Source: Candidatus Rickettsia kotlanii
GTDB lineage: Bacteria > Pseudomonadota > Alphaproteobacteria > Rickettsiales > Rickettsiaceae
Direction of reading: 5' to 3'
Length of the DNA stretch: 64,000 nucleotides
Assembly (NCBI GenBank): GCA_030295365.1
Contig: AP027062.1
Span: 268,001-332,000, forward strand
Shown here: positions 52,644-63,191 of the stretch, piece after piece
How positions within the stretch are numbered: the first letter of the stretch is position 1
Layout of the letters: every line of letters begins with the position of its first letter
The notes under the pieces: generated by a model
Databases searched by the model: none
What the model was told of the DNA's origin: nothing
The model's input: only the letters and a program-made list of their open reading frames with translations
Translations under genes and position numbers: made by a program

Positions 52644-55511
52644 TCACACCAAACATTGCTTTAAATATCTACCGGTATGGCTTTCCTCGCAGGCAGCGAT
52701 GTCGGCAGGGGTGCCACATACAACTATCTTACCGCCTTTATCGCCACCTTCAGGACCGACGTCAATAATATAATCTGCAGTTTTTATAACATCTAAATTA
52801 TGCTCGATAACTAAAACAGTATTGCCCATATCAACAAGTTTATGTAACACTTTTAACAATTTATTAATATCGTCGATATGTAATCCCGTAGTCGGTTCAT
52901 CAAGTATATAAAGCGTTTTACCGGTTGAACGTCTTGATAATTCTTTAGCAAGCTTAACGCGTTGTGCTTCACCACCTGAAAGAGTAGTAGCAGACTGACC
53001 GATTTTAATATAGCCTAGACCCACTTCATTTAAGGTAATTAACTTTTCATAGATTAACGGTATTTTTTTAAAAAACTGCATCGCATCTTCTACAGTCATC
53101 ATCAAAATATCGGCAATAGATTTACCTTTATATTTTATTTCAAGCGTTTCTCTATTATATCTGTGACCGTTACAAATATCACACTTTACATATACGTCAG
53201 GTAGGAAATGCATCTCTATTTTTATTAGCCCATCACCTTGGCATGCTTCACATCTACCGCCTTTAACGTTAAACGAAAATCTGCCTACTTTATACCCTCT
53301 AGCTTTTGATTCAGGTAATTCCATAAACCAATCCCTAATATGGGTAAAGGCACCTGTATAAGTCGCAGGGTTTGAACGAGGAGTTCTACCTATCGGAGAT
53401 TGATTAATATCGATAATTTTATCAATATATTCAAGTCCTTTTAACTCTCTATATTTGCCGGGGAATACTTTGCTAGTTGGCTCTAAATGCTTTAGAGCCG
53501 CTTTATATAGAGTATGAATCATCAAGCTTGATTTACCGCTTCCCGATACTCCCGTTATAGCGGTAAAAGTACCAAGCGGAATTTTGATATCAACATTATC
53601 TAAATTGTTAGAAACCGCCCCAAGTAATTCAATTGCCCTATTATCATGCCCAACTCTTGTTTCAGACGGCACTTTGATTGTTTGACGACCGCTTAGATAC
53701 CTACCTGTGATACTTTCTTCAAAATTCTTTATTTCTTCAGCATTTCCTTCTGCAATAACACGACCGCCGTGAATACCGGCTCCCGGTCCTATATCAATAA
53801 TATGGTCTGCTTCATATATTGTTTCTTCATCATGCTCGACTACCAAAACGGTATTACCCAAATCTCTAAGCCTTTTTAGTGTCTCAATTAATCTTGTATT
53901 ATCTCGTTGATGAAGACCAATAGACGGCTCATCAAGTACATATAAAACACCGCTCAGTCCTGAACCTATTTGAGATGCAAGACGAATACGCTGACTTTCC
54001 CCCCCCGATAAAGTACCTGCTTCTCGTGACAACGTTAGATAATCAAGCCCGACATTCATAAGAAATTTTAATCTCTCGGTAATTTCTTTGAGTATACGCT
54101 CAGCAATAAATAATTGCTTTTTATTTAATTTTTCTTCTAAGTGATTAAACCATTTTTGCAAGGCTGCAATACTCATACCTGCTACTTCGCCTATATGAAA
54201 ATTTGCTATTTTAACACATAATGCTTCGTCTTTTAATCTAAACCCTGAACAAGCAGTACATTTATGCTCTGACTTAAATTTAGCTAGTTCTTCTTTAATT
54301 AAAACCGATTCTATAGTACGGTCCTTTTCTTGCAAACTTGGTATTATACCGGCAAAAGGTTGTTTTATTATTTGCGTTTTAGAACCATCATGAAATTCAA
54401 ACTTTATTGCCTCTTCTCCTGAACCTTCAAATAAAATATCCTTAACTTTTTGTGATAAACTTACAAAAGGTACTTCAATAGAAAATTTATAATGATCGGC
54501 AAGAGCCTTTAATGTCTCTAGGATAAATTTAGAAGTTGTACTACCCCAAGGCACTATTGCACCATCTTTAATAGAAATTCTTTGATCCGGAACTATTAAA
54601 TCTCTATCAAAGAAAAACTCCTTACCTATCCCTTCACATTTAGGACATGCTCCAAAAGGGCTATTAAAAGAAAAGATTCGAGGCTCTATTTCAGTAAGCT
54701 GAAAACCCGATACCGGACAAGAATATTGCTCGGAAAAAGTAATACGCTGATTTTTTTCAAACTTGCTCTTAACTGCCGGCGGTAATTCTACAATTTCTAA
54801 ATAAGTAATACCCTCAGCAAGATTTAACGAACTCTCTAAGCTATCTGCAAGTCTATTACCTAAACTTTCATCTAGAACTATTCTATCAACGATCACTTCT
54901 ATATTATGCTTCTTATTTTTATCAAGTTTCGGTAAATCATCAATCTCACAAACTTCCCCGTTAACTATTAATTTCTGAAAGCCTTGCTTTTTCAGATTCA
55001 TAATTTCACGCTTGAACTCACCCTTATGTCCTCTAACAATAGGAGCAAGTAAATATATTTTCGTCCCCTTAGGTAGTTCGTTAATTATATCTACCATCTC
55101 GGAAACTGTTTGGCTATGTATCGGAAGACCGGTTGCCGGAGAGTAAGGAATACCCACCCTTGCATATAATAACCTAAGATAATCGTAAATTTCCGTTATA
55201 GTTCCAACCGTAGAACGTGGATTTTTGGAAGTAGTTTTTTGGTCAATTGCAATAGCAGGCGATAATCCGGAAATAGATTCTACATTAGGTTTATTTTGTA
55301 AATGTAAGAATTGCCTTGCATATGAAGATAAACTTTCAACATATCGCCTTTGACCTTCTGCATAAATAGTATCAAATGCTAAAGAAGACTTGCCTGAACC
55401 GCTAAGACCGGTGATAACAACAAATTTATTTCTTGGAATATTAACATTTATATTTTTTAGATTATGCTCTTTAGCACCGCGTACCTTAATATATTCTTGG
55501 TTCATAATCAC
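52644..55511 (-). CDS. uvrA: Excinuclease ABC subunit A
   Basis: UvrA recognises DNA lesions in nucleotide excision repair. The 955-residue protein has two ABC modules: Walker [15 protein letters not shown] near residue 32 and [14 protein letters not shown] near 660, and signatures [12 protein letters not shown] and [12 protein letters not shown]. Zinc-binding cysteines occur in [20 protein letters not shown] and [11 protein letters not shown]...[10 protein letters not shown]. It is divergent from ssb across a 102 bp gap containing an 18 bp palindrome. uvrB and uvrC are not in the window. Confidence 0.98.
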   Translation of the reverse strand: MIMNQEYIKVRGAKEHNLKNINVNIPRNKFVVITGLSGSGKSSLAFDTIYAEGQRRYVESLSSYARQFLHLQNKPNVESISGLSPAIAIDQKTTSKNPRSTVGTITEIYDYLRLLYARVGIPYSPATGLPIHSQTVSEMVDIINELPKGTKIYLLAPIVRGHKGEFKREIMNLKKQGFQKLIVNGEVCEIDDLPKLDKNKKHNIEVIVDRIVLDESLGNRLADSLESSLNLAEGITYLEIVELPPAVKSKFEKNQRITFSEQYSCPVSGFQLTEIEPRIFSFNSPFGACPKCEGIGKEFFFDRDLIVPDQRISIKDGAIVPWGSTTSKFILETLKALADHYKFSIEVPFVSLSQKVKDILFEGSGEEAIKFEFHDGSKTQIIKQPFAGIIPSLQEKDRTIESVLIKEELAKFKSEHKCTACSGFRLKDEALCVKIANFHIGEVAGMSIAALQKWFNHLEEKLNKKQLFIAERILKEITERLKFLMNVGLDYLTLSREAGTLSGGESQRIRLASQIGSGLSGVLYVLDEPSIGLHQRDNTRLIETLKRLRDLGNTVLVVEHDEETIYEADHIIDIGPGAGIHGGRVIAEGNAEEIKNFEESITGRYLSGRQTIKVPSETRVGHDNRAIELLGAVSNNLDNVDIKIPLGTFTAITGVSGSGKSSLMIHTLYKAALKHLEPTSKVFPGKYRELKGLEYIDKIIDINQSPIGRTPRSNPATYTGAFTHIRDWFMELPESKARGYKVGRFSFNVKGGRCEACQGDGLIKIEMHFLPDVYVKCDICNGHRYNRETLEIKYKGKSIADILMMTVEDAMQFFKKIPLIYEKLITLNEVGLGYIKIGQSATTLSGGEAQRVKLAKELSRRSTGKTLYILDEPTTGLHIDDINKLLKVLHKLVDMGNTVLVIEHNLDVIKTADYIIDVGPEGGDKGGKIVVCGTPADIAACEESHTGRYLKQCLV

Positions 55512-55572
55512 TTCACTACAAAATTTTTGAGATATTTTTTAAAAAACCTGTAGTATTATAGGCGCTTTTATT

Positions 55573-55590
55573 TTATTATTGCAATAATAA
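55573..55590. promoter_or_regulatory. Perfect 18 bp palindrome between uvrA and ssb
   Basis: TTATTATTGCAATAATAA is its own reverse complement. It is 23 bp before ssb and 61 bp from the uvrA start, where both promoters must be. It may bind a regulator; I see no known SOS box. Confidence 0.4.
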
Positions 55591-55613
55591 TATTTTAAAG
55601 TAGGTAGTAATCT

Positions 55614-56072
55614 ATGGCAGGTAGTTTAAATAAAGTAATGTTAATAGGTAATGTAGGGCGTGATCCGGAAATGAGAACTACAGGCGAAGGGAAAAAAATT
55701 ATTAATCTTTCTTTAGCAACAACTGAAACTTGGAAAGATCGCATTACCAGCGAACGAAAAGAACGAACTGAATGGCATAGAGTAGTGATATTTAGTGAAG
55801 GGTTAGTATCTGTTGTGGAACGCTATGTCACAAAAGGTAGTAAATTATATATTGAAGGTTCATTGCAAACCCGTAAGTGGAATGATAATTCAGGTCAAGA
55901 AAAATATACCACGGAAGTTGTGTTACAAAACTTTAATTCACAATTAATATTATTAGATAGTAAAAACTCTAATAATCATACTCAAGATTCAGGGCATAGC
56001 GAATATAAATATTCTGAAACTAAAAATTATTCCTTCGACCATAGCGACTTAGATGACGAAATACCGTTTTAA
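55614..56072 (+). CDS. ssb: Single-stranded DNA-binding protein
   Basis: SSB coats single-stranded DNA in replication and repair. The 152-residue protein has the OB fold (NKVMLIGNVGRDPEMRTTGE, WHRVVIFSEGLVSVVERYV, KGSKLYIEGSLQTRKW), a short linker, and the acidic tail DLDDEIPF that partner proteins bind. It is divergent from uvrA, a common arrangement in proteobacteria. It is followed after 11 bp by a hydrolase gene on the same strand. Confidence 0.97.
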   Translation: MAGSLNKVMLIGNVGRDPEMRTTGEGKKIINLSLATTETWKDRITSERKERTEWHRVVIFSEGLVSVVERYVTKGSKLYIEGSLQTRKWNDNSGQEKYTTEVVLQNFNSQLILLDSKNSNNHTQDSGHSEYKYSETKNYSFDHSDLDDEIPF

Positions 56073-56083
56073 ATAAAATTGTT

Positions 56084-56902
56084 ATGAACAATTTTATTTG
56101 GGCAATAATATTATTTCTTTCAGGGTGCTCTATTACTCATGATGTAGCTAGCAGGGTAAAGCATTCGCAAGATATAGCAACTCAAAATAACTTTCAGATG
56201 AGACTAGTAAACGGTGGTGATTTTACTCTTACAACTTATCAGCGTATTACCGACCGTAACCTACCTTTTGTATTCTATATTGAGGGAGATGGACATCTTG
56301 CAGATGGATCTGCTAATTCCGACAACCCTACTCCCGTTAATCCGGTGCTCTTAAAGCTTGCTACAATGGATAAAAGACCGAATATTGTTTATATAGCAAG
56401 ACCTTGCCAATATACTCCTTTAGAAATAAACTCAAAATGCATTAGCGATTATTGGTTAGATAAAAGAATGGGGCAGGAAGTCGTAGATTCAATTAACAAT
56501 GTCATAAATATTATCAATAACGGACAAAAATTTAGCTTAGTCGGCTTCTCCGGTGGCGGCGGGCTTACAATATTAATTGCCGCTCAAAATAGTAATGTTA
56601 AAGATATTATAACGATTGCCGGTAATTTAGATACTAAAAAGTTTGATAAATATCATAATTATCGTGGTTACTTAGTTAAATCTTTAAACCCGATAAATTA
56701 TGCAAAACAGGTTAATAATATCCCTCAATTACATCTCGCCGGCATGGATGACAAAAGAGTCCCGCCTTTCATAGCAGCACTTTACGTAAAAACAAGTAAC
56801 TCACCGTGTGTAAAAAAGCAAACTTTTCCTAATATTTCTCATGCCAAAGGTTGGGATAAAGTTTGGTCTAAAATATTAGATATTCCTCTGATTTGTAATT
56901 AA
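56084..56902 (+). CDS. Alpha/beta-hydrolase lipoprotein
   Basis: A 272-residue protein with a short lipoprotein-type signal (NFIWAIILFLSGCSIT; lipobox LSGC), so probably membrane-attached. The hydrolase nucleophile elbow is SLVGFSGGGGLTILIA (GxSxG). The Asp/His partners may be in LHLAGMDDKRVP and NISHAKGWDKVW. The middle contains FYIEGDGHLADGS, as in some esterase-like lipoproteins. No substrate can be named. It follows ssb by 11 bp and may share its message. Confidence 0.78.
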   Translation: MNNFIWAIILFLSGCSITHDVASRVKHSQDIATQNNFQMRLVNGGDFTLTTYQRITDRNLPFVFYIEGDGHLADGSANSDNPTPVNPVLLKLATMDKRPNIVYIARPCQYTPLEINSKCISDYWLDKRMGQEVVDSINNVINIINNGQKFSLVGFSGGGGLTILIAAQNSNVKDIITIAGNLDTKKFDKYHNYRGYLVKSLNPINYAKQVNNIPQLHLAGMDDKRVPPFIAALYVKTSNSPCVKKQTFPNISHAKGWDKVWSKILDIPLICN

Positions 56903-56939
56903 GCATTAGGAAATATTATTAATTTATATTCAAGCACTT

Positions 56940-57160
56940 ATCATGGCTTTTGCCCTTAATGTTATGCCGGCTGTACCAAATTGTTTTAGACATTTCCCAA
57001 TCTTTAAACGCTTTACACATATGCTGTATCAGCTGCTTGTATGTATGTTGTTAGCTCTTTTGGTTTTCCTCATTTAATAAAAAACCTTTGGAAACTGGGG
57101 AGTATTAATTATTATGATTCCAACAAGTATTAGATTAAAGATTATTAATACTTTTTTCTA
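56940..57160 (+). pseudogene. C-terminal fragment of an MFS transporter
   Basis: Read in the plus strand, MAFALNVMPAVPNCF, then RFTHMLYQLLVCMLLALLVF and after two stops KTFGNWGVLIIMIPTSI. Such text resembles the last membrane segments of ProP-type MFS carriers, which are duplicated in rickettsiae. Only about 70 codons remain. The rest of 56903-57394 holds a further short minus-strand open piece (KELSSDYSGVMLNLKSSNNE) that I cannot assign. Confidence 0.45.
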
Positions 57161-57394
57161 ATTTTTCTTTAAACTCTTTTTCGTTATTACTCGATTTTAA
57201 ATTAAGCATTACACCAGAATAGTCTGATGATAGCTCTTTGAAGGTAATAAATTTACTACTTAGAAGAAAGAGAAAAGCTGCTTAGTTTAGAGACTTGGTG
57301 GAAGACAATTAATATTCAGTTAAACAGTCAAAAGCTTGATTTTATGCTGTATCTGCGGTTTGATACGTTTATAGAAATACCGAAAAATGAAGAA

Positions 57395-57471
57395 TGGCGC
57401 ACCCTAAAGGATTCGAACCTCTGACCCACAGATTAGAAATCTGTTGCTCTATCCAGCTGAGCTAAGGGTGC
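57395..57471 (-). tRNA. tRNA-Arg (UCU)
   Basis: On the minus strand GCACCCT pairs with AGGGTGC, followed by G and an encoded CCA. The anticodon stem ACAGA/TCTGT encloses TTTCTAA, giving anticodon TCT. The T arm has GTTCGAATC. Length is 77 bases. Confidence 0.96.
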
Positions 57472-57558
57472 TAAACATTTATGGTAAGGATTATATCAGT
57501 TTAAGCAAAGTTTTTCAAGGATTCTTTTTTTATTAAAAATAATAAGTAAATATGATTC

Positions 57559-57876
57559 ATGGATAAATTCTACAATTACAATTCTTCTTCACATCAGGCT
57601 TTACTTAGTTTTAAAGTAAAGCCTAATGCTAAACAAAATCTAATTAGCAATTTTGTAATTATTAATAATATCCCATATCTAAAATTATCTATAAAAGCAA
57701 TACCGGAACAAAGTAAAGCAAATGAAGAAATCATAAATTATTTAGCAAAAGAATGGAAATTATCACGTAGTAATATCGAAATTATCAAAGGTCATACTCA
57801 TAGCTTAAAAACGATATTGATAAAAAATATTAATGAAGACTATTTAAATTTGATTATTAATTCCTATATTAAATAA
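57559..57876 (+). CDS. YggU/DUF167 family protein
   Basis: A small conserved protein of unknown function, 105 residues. The family motif VKPNAKQNLIS, the central LKLSIKAIPEQSKANEEIIN and LAKEWKLSRSNIEIIKGHTH, and the end KTILIKNI are all present. It stands between tRNA-Arg and a dispersed repeat, ahead of htpG. No function can be assigned beyond the family. Confidence 0.88.
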   Translation: MDKFYNYNSSSHQALLSFKVKPNAKQNLISNFVIINNIPYLKLSIKAIPEQSKANEEIINYLAKEWKLSRSNIEIIKGHTHSLKTILIKNINEDYLNLIINSYIK

Positions 57877-57900
57877 GGTGCAGTTGTTGTTAGACTTCCA

Positions 57901-57975
57901 ATGTCATTCCCGCGAAAGTGGGAATCCAGTTTATATTTATTATTTTCTAGATTCCTGCTCCTGCAGGAATGACAT
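57901..57975. repeat. Dispersed palindromic repeat (GTCATTCC family)
   Basis: Arms ATGTCATTCCCGCGAAAGTG and its inverse ending CCTGCAGGAATGACAT, 75 bp, between the YggU-like gene and htpG. Confidence 0.85.
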
Positions 57976-58019
57976 AAGCAGTCATATGACGAAAAAATAA
58001 TTTATTAACTGGAATAATT

Positions 58020-59885
58020 ATGACACAAGAAAAAAAGAAATTTGATGCCGAGGTTGGCAAGATTTTAAATTTAATGATTCACTCTCTTTATAGTAATAAA
58101 GAGATTTTTATGAGGGAGTTAATTTCCAATGCTTCGGATGCTTGTGATAAATTACGTTATTTATCTCAAAGTAATAGTGAATTAGTAGCTGGCGATAGCA
58201 ATTTTAAAATTACGGTTAAAGTCGATAAAGATAACGAACAAATCATTATCCGTGATAACGGCATCGGCATGAATAAAAACGATTTAATTGAAAATCTCGG
58301 TACTATTGCAAGATCGGGTACAGCAAATTTTCTTAAAAGCCTATCCGGTGATTCTAAAAAAGACAATATGCTAATCGGTCAATTTGGTGTTGGATTTTAT
58401 TCAAGCTTTATGGTAGCCGATAAAGTGACTGTAACCTCAAGAAAAGCTGGGGAAGATAAAGTCCATATTTGGGAATCAGACGGGCTTGGTGAATATACTG
58501 TCTCAGATTCAGATAAAGAATTCACAAGAGGCACGGAAATCGTTTTACATATCAAAAAGGAAGAAGATACATTCCTTGATCATTTTAGATTAAAACACAT
58601 CGTTAAAAGCTATTCCGATCACATAGCAGTACCGATATATTTCTTTGATGAAGCTAATAATAATGAAATCCAGCTTAATTCAGCTTCTGCATTATGGACA
58701 AGACCGAAATCGGAAATTACAGAAGAACAATATAAAGAATTCTACAAAAGCCTATCTTATGCCGTTGATGACCCTTGGATAACTATGCATAATAAAAATG
58801 AGGGAGCTATAGAATTTACTAACCTACTTTTCATTCCATCAAGCAAAACATTTGATTTATTCCACCCTGATCGCAAAAGGCGAGTAAAACTATATATAAA
58901 AAGAGTATTTATATCTGATGAGAATATAGATTTAATCCCGTCATATTTAAGATTTTTACGAGGCGTGGTTGATTCAGAAGATTTACCACTAAATATTAGT
59001 CGTGAATCACTGCAGCACAATAACGTGCTTGAGAAAATCAAAAATGCTATTACAAAAAGAGTGCTTGGCAAGCTTAGAAAAAAGAAAGAGGAATCATCTG
59101 AAGAATATAATAAGTTTTGGGCTAATTTCGGCGGTGTTTTAAAAGAGGGCTTATGTGAGGCTACTACCGATCATGAAAAATTATTAGAGGTATGCATATT
59201 CAGAAGTGCCTTGCATAATAAAATGATCAGCCTTGACGAATATATAGCGAATTTTAAAGAAGGGCAGAGTACTATATATTATTTAAGCGGTGATAACCCC
59301 GATAAATTACTTTCAAGCCCACAAATCGAAGGATTGTTAAGTAAAAAAATCGATGTATTACTTTTTACCGATACAGTGGATGATTTTTGGGTAAATGTTA
59401 ATAGCAAATATAAAGAACATGCTATTAAATCAGCGACAAGAAGCGATATCGATGTAGAGCAAACTACTTCACAATCTAAGGAGAAAAATACAGATAGTAA
59501 AAAATCCGATGATGAATATAAATTGCTAACAGATTATTTTAAAGAGACACTAGGGGAGTTGGTAAAAGAAGTTAAGATCTCTAAAAAACTTACTTCAAGT
59601 CCTGCTTGTCTTGCCGTTAGCGATGCTGCCATGGATATTCGTATGGAAAGATTTTTGATTGAGCAGAAACAAATAGCTAATGCCTCGGCTAAAAACCTAG
59701 AGTTAAACCCTAAAAATAAAATCATAGAGAAAATCTTTAACGACTTAAAAGCAAATAATAAAAATAATGAAGAATTGGTTAATCTAATATTTGATCAAGC
59801 CTGTATTTTAGAGGGTGAACCGGTTGCTGATACAGGTGCATTTTCAAAGAGATTAAACGATATTGTACAAAAAGCCATATTATAA
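58020..59885 (+). CDS. htpG: Chaperone HtpG (bacterial Hsp90)
   Basis: An ATP-dependent dimeric chaperone. The 621-residue protein has the N-terminal GHKL ATPase domain, with [36 protein letters not shown], and [18 protein letters not shown]. The middle domain has the catalytic Arg region ([13 protein letters not shown]). The C-terminal dimerisation region ends [10 protein letters not shown]. Length is normal. It is followed after a repeat by hemA. Confidence 0.98.
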   Translation: MTQEKKKFDAEVGKILNLMIHSLYSNKEIFMRELISNASDACDKLRYLSQSNSELVAGDSNFKITVKVDKDNEQIIIRDNGIGMNKNDLIENLGTIARSGTANFLKSLSGDSKKDNMLIGQFGVGFYSSFMVADKVTVTSRKAGEDKVHIWESDGLGEYTVSDSDKEFTRGTEIVLHIKKEEDTFLDHFRLKHIVKSYSDHIAVPIYFFDEANNNEIQLNSASALWTRPKSEITEEQYKEFYKSLSYAVDDPWITMHNKNEGAIEFTNLLFIPSSKTFDLFHPDRKRRVKLYIKRVFISDENIDLIPSYLRFLRGVVDSEDLPLNISRESLQHNNVLEKIKNAITKRVLGKLRKKKEESSEEYNKFWANFGGVLKEGLCEATTDHEKLLEVCIFRSALHNKMISLDEYIANFKEGQSTIYYLSGDNPDKLLSSPQIEGLLSKKIDVLLFTDTVDDFWVNVNSKYKEHAIKSATRSDIDVEQTTSQSKEKNTDSKKSDDEYKLLTDYFKETLGELVKEVKISKKLTSSPACLAVSDAAMDIRMERFLIEQKQIANASAKNLELNPKNKIIEKIFNDLKANNKNNEELVNLIFDQACILEGEPVADTGAFSKRLNDIVQKAIL

Positions 59886-59950
59886 CTTTAAACTTTTTTA
59901 ATTTTAATGTAGAATAGTTGCAAACTTGGGTTTAGAAGTATTGTTCTGTT

Positions 59951-60058
59951 CGATGTTATTCCCGCGTAGGCGGGAATCTAGAAGGAACATTCAAAATATC
60001 TGATTATAGAATTTTATAATTAATAAAATGGATTCCCGCCTACGCGGGAATGACATCG
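59951..60058. repeat. Palindromic repeat with 28 bp arms that reaches the hemA start
   Basis: Arms begin CGATGTTATTCCCGCGTAGG at the left and end CGCGGGAATGACATCG at the right, 28 bp each and nearly perfect inverses. Each arm is itself partly self-complementary (CCCGC...GCGGG). The right end is followed directly by AGGAAATG, so it supplies the hemA ribosome-binding site. Confidence 0.88.
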
Positions 60059-60063
60059 AGGAA

Positions 60064-61308
60064 ATGTCTTATTACGATATTATATTTAGCAAACATATAG
60101 ATAAGATCAAAAGCGAAGGAAGATATCGAGAATTTAAGGCCTTAAAAAGACAAGCCGATAATTTTCCTTTTGCAGAACACGCTAATAAACAAATAGTTAT
60201 GTGGTGCATTAATGACTATTTGGGTATGAGTAAACATGCAAAAATAATGCACGCTTCTATAGATGCCTTGCTAAAATATGGTGTTGGATCAGGTGGAACT
60301 CGCAACATCGGCGGTAATAATATCGCCATTCTTGAGCTTGAAAAAGAACTTGCAAATTTACACAAAAAGCAAGCAGCTTTAGTTTTTACATCTGGTTTTG
60401 TTGCAAATGATACAACGCTTGCAAGTCTTGCTAAAATCATGCCAGATATAGTATTTTTCTCTGATGAGCTAAATCATGCATCAATAATTGCAGGGATTAC
60501 AAATTCAAGAGCCGAGAAATATATATATGGACATTTAGATGTTAAGCATCTAGAAGAGCTTTTACAATCAGTCGATATTAATAGATCGAAAATTATTGTT
60601 TTTGAATCAGCTTACTCTATGGACGGTTTTTTCTCACCTATCAAAGATATAATCAACTTAGCCAAAAAATATAATGCTTTAACCTTTATTGATGAAGTGC
60701 ATACGGTCGGTTTATACGGTAAACAGGGTGGTGGTATTGCCGAGCTTCTTAATTGTAGTGATCAAATCGATATTATTCAAGGGACGCTTGCCAAAGCATA
60801 TGGTACTATCGGCGGTTATATCACTAGCAACCATAATTTAGTCGACGCTATAAGACTAACCGCTCCAGGGTTTATTTTCACTACTTCATTGCCGCCAGTA
60901 ATTTCTACCGCTGCAACGCATAGTATTAGACATCTTAAAGAATCGAATGAAGAACGAATAAAACATCAAGAAGTAGTTACAAAACTTAAAAATTCTTTTG
61001 AACGTTTTAATATACCTTATTTGAAAAATGAAAGTCATATAGTGCCGATAATTATTGGTGATCCGATTAAAACGGCGAAAGCCTCAAATATGCTCCTTAA
61101 TGAACATGGTATTTACGTTCAACATATCAATTTTCCAACCGTACCGAGAGGTACAGAACGCCTCCGAATCATCCCAACCCCTGCCCATACCGACAAAATG
61201 ATCAATGATTTATCTGTAGCTTTAGTGCAGATATTTACCGAACTTGATATAGAATTATCTTCTGCTAAAGAATTTAACGAAGAAATACGCTTAAATCTTA
61301 TTGCTTAA
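60064..61308 (+). CDS. hemA: 5-aminolevulinate synthase
   Basis: It joins glycine and succinyl-CoA to make 5-aminolevulinate, the first haem precursor in alphaproteobacteria. From the ATG at 60064 it has 414 residues. Visible motifs are [22 protein letters not shown], the PLP-binding Asp region [12 protein letters not shown], and the Schiff-base Lys in [15 protein letters not shown] longer frame back to 60028 codes [12 protein letters not shown], which is translated repeat sequence. I reject that start because GAGG precedes the ATG at 60064 and the protein then starts MSYYDIIF, as the family does. Confidence 0.96.
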   Translation: MSYYDIIFSKHIDKIKSEGRYREFKALKRQADNFPFAEHANKQIVMWCINDYLGMSKHAKIMHASIDALLKYGVGSGGTRNIGGNNIAILELEKELANLHKKQAALVFTSGFVANDTTLASLAKIMPDIVFFSDELNHASIIAGITNSRAEKYIYGHLDVKHLEELLQSVDINRSKIIVFESAYSMDGFFSPIKDIINLAKKYNALTFIDEVHTVGLYGKQGGGIAELLNCSDQIDIIQGTLAKAYGTIGGYITSNHNLVDAIRLTAPGFIFTTSLPPVISTAATHSIRHLKESNEERIKHQEVVTKLKNSFERFNIPYLKNESHIVPIIIGDPIKTAKASNMLLNEHGIYVQHINFPTVPRGTERLRIIPTPAHTDKMINDLSVALVQIFTELDIELSSAKEFNEEIRLNLIA

Positions 61309-61350
61309 ACCCATTGTGAGGAAAATTATTATCATGATTTATAGCAATGA

Positions 61351-61542
61351 ATTGAACAAGCTATTGAATACTATATAAAAAATATAATAAAAAAGGGAAA
61401 TCGGGCTAAATATTGTTATATTAATAATACCGATAAGATATTTGATATATCCCAAATTATTAAAGTCCTTGAAAATTATAAAAAGCAGGAGCTTACTGCT
61501 ATGGAAATGGCTCAATTGCTGTTAAGTGCTAACACGAAATAG
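61351..61542 (+). pseudogene. Short remnant of unknown gene
   Basis: A frame of 63 codons without a start ATG: IEQAIEYYIKNIIKKGNRA, KYCYINNTDKIFDISQI, IKVLENYKKQELTAMEM, ending SANTK. It is amphipathic and helical in look. An upstream stop (TGA at 61348) and no ribosome-binding site suggest a remnant. The rest of 61309-61709 shows no other feature. Confidence 0.4.
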
Positions 61543-61709
61543 TTAGTGATTGTAAAAATAGACGACTATATACCACCAAAGGGGAGTTCTGCGAAACTCA
61601 CAGTTAGCAATGCCTAATCCTAATGGGATTTTACAAAAACTATTGCATATTTCAGCTCTTTAGTTTATTTTGATTAGCAAACTATATACAGAATCAATGG
61701 ATTATTAAA

Positions 61710-63047
61710 ATGGGAGTTACCATATTAAAAAACGAAGGATTGGATTTTAATGCAAGAGTTTCTATTCCTTTAAGTGAGATAGATGACGATATTCAAAAAG
61801 AATTACTTGACTTAACCAAAAAAGTTAAAATAGCAGGTTTTAGAGTCGGTAAAGTACCGGTTTCAATTGTTAAGAAAAAATACGGTACTTCTGTCAGGAA
61901 TGATATAATAGAAAGAAAAATTAACCATTCAGTAAATCACATTATTAAAGAGCATAATCTAAATATAATCGGTAGACCCAAAATTGAAGAATTACAAAAC
62001 GAATCCGATAAAGCTTTAGAATTTACCGTAAAAATAGAGCTGTTACCTAAAATTACTATTCCAGATTTAAAAAAAATCTCACTAGATCGTCCAAAATTAG
62101 AAGTAAACTCTAAAGATGTTGAAGAACAACTAGAAAAACTTGCCGCATTAACAAAAAATTATACTAAAGAAAGTAAAGCAAAAATAAAAGACGGAGATCA
62201 GGTTACTATTGATGCAATCGGGTACATCAAGGAGAAAGCTTTTGAGGACGGTAAATTAAATGATTTTAAGGTAATAATAGGTAGTAATACACTTATTCCC
62301 GGTTTTGAGAAACAATTAATAGGTTCTAAAACAGGTAGTGAAGTAGATGTTAATGTTACTTTTCCTGAAAATTACCATGCTAAAGGTTTAGCAGGTAAGG
62401 ATGCTCGTTTTGTAGTACAAATTAAAGCAGTACATACTGCAAAACCTACCGTCATCGATGACGAATTTGCTAAAAAATTCCAAAGTAATAGCCTTGAAGA
62501 ATTGCGTACACATTTTACTAAACAAATAGAAAATGAGTCGGAAGAAGCTATTAATACTATAATGAAAATGAACTTATTTGATAAGTTAGAAAAATTGTTA
62601 GATTTTGATGTACCAGAATCTTTATTAGAGCAAGAAAAAAATATTCTAAAGTCCGGAACCGATAAAAATGAACAAGATGAACCATTATTGAAAAACAAAT
62701 CCTCTAAAGAAATAACAGCATATTATAATAAATTAGCCCTACGCCGTGTGCGAATAGGCCTATTACTTGCTGAATATGCAAAATCTAAAAATTTGCAATT
62801 AGAGCCTGATGATTTAAGAAAAGTTATTATGCAACAAGCACGTAATTTTCCTGGGCAGGAAAATATGATATTTGATTTTTATAAAAATAATCCTAGCGCA
62901 ATTGAAAAACTTAAAGGTCCTGCCTTAGAAGATAAAGCTGTACAATATATATTTAATCATGAAATAAAGCTTAAAGAAAAGAAATATACTAAGGAAGAGC
63001 TAGAGAAATATCTAGAAGCAGAAGAGCAACGTATTACTTTAATTTAA
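61710..63047 (+). CDS. tig: Trigger factor
   Basis: A ribosome-bound chaperone/peptidyl-prolyl isomerase that meets nascent chains. The 445-residue protein has the ribosome-binding signature [17 protein letters not shown] in domain 1, then the FKBP-type domain near residues 165-245 ([48 protein letters not shown]). A long helical C-terminus ends [12 protein letters not shown]. It is followed by a dispersed repeat. clpP/clpX, often adjacent elsewhere, are absent here. Confidence 0.97.
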   Translation: MGVTILKNEGLDFNARVSIPLSEIDDDIQKELLDLTKKVKIAGFRVGKVPVSIVKKKYGTSVRNDIIERKINHSVNHIIKEHNLNIIGRPKIEELQNESDKALEFTVKIELLPKITIPDLKKISLDRPKLEVNSKDVEEQLEKLAALTKNYTKESKAKIKDGDQVTIDAIGYIKEKAFEDGKLNDFKVIIGSNTLIPGFEKQLIGSKTGSEVDVNVTFPENYHAKGLAGKDARFVVQIKAVHTAKPTVIDDEFAKKFQSNSLEELRTHFTKQIENESEEAINTIMKMNLFDKLEKLLDFDVPESLLEQEKNILKSGTDKNEQDEPLLKNKSSKEITAYYNKLALRRVRIGLLLAEYAKSKNLQLEPDDLRKVIMQQARNFPGQENMIFDFYKNNPSAIEKLKGPALEDKAVQYIFNHEIKLKEKKYTKEELEKYLEAEEQRITLI

Positions 63048-63059
63048 AGTTTATTAATT

Positions 63060-63152
63060 GTCGTTGCGAGGGGATGTTATTGTGTGGATATTAAGTCATC
63101 ATTGCGAGCGAACGTTAGTGAGCGTGGCAATCTCAGGAGTCCTCACAATGAC
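63060..63152. repeat. Dispersed repeat (GTCATTGC family), partly doubled
   Basis: Starts GTCGTTGCGAG, contains a second GTCATCATTGCGAGCG at 63096, and ends CCTCACAATGAC. It lies between the converging tig and obg genes. Confidence 0.7.
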
Positions 63153-63191
63153 AATCCTCAATATCCACGCAGGCAATACCTAGTAGTATTA

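Noticed and set aside
60028-60063. Upstream in-frame start of hemA ([12 protein letters not shown])
   Set aside because: These codons are translated repeat sequence; the ATG at 60064 has a ribosome-binding site and matches the family start.
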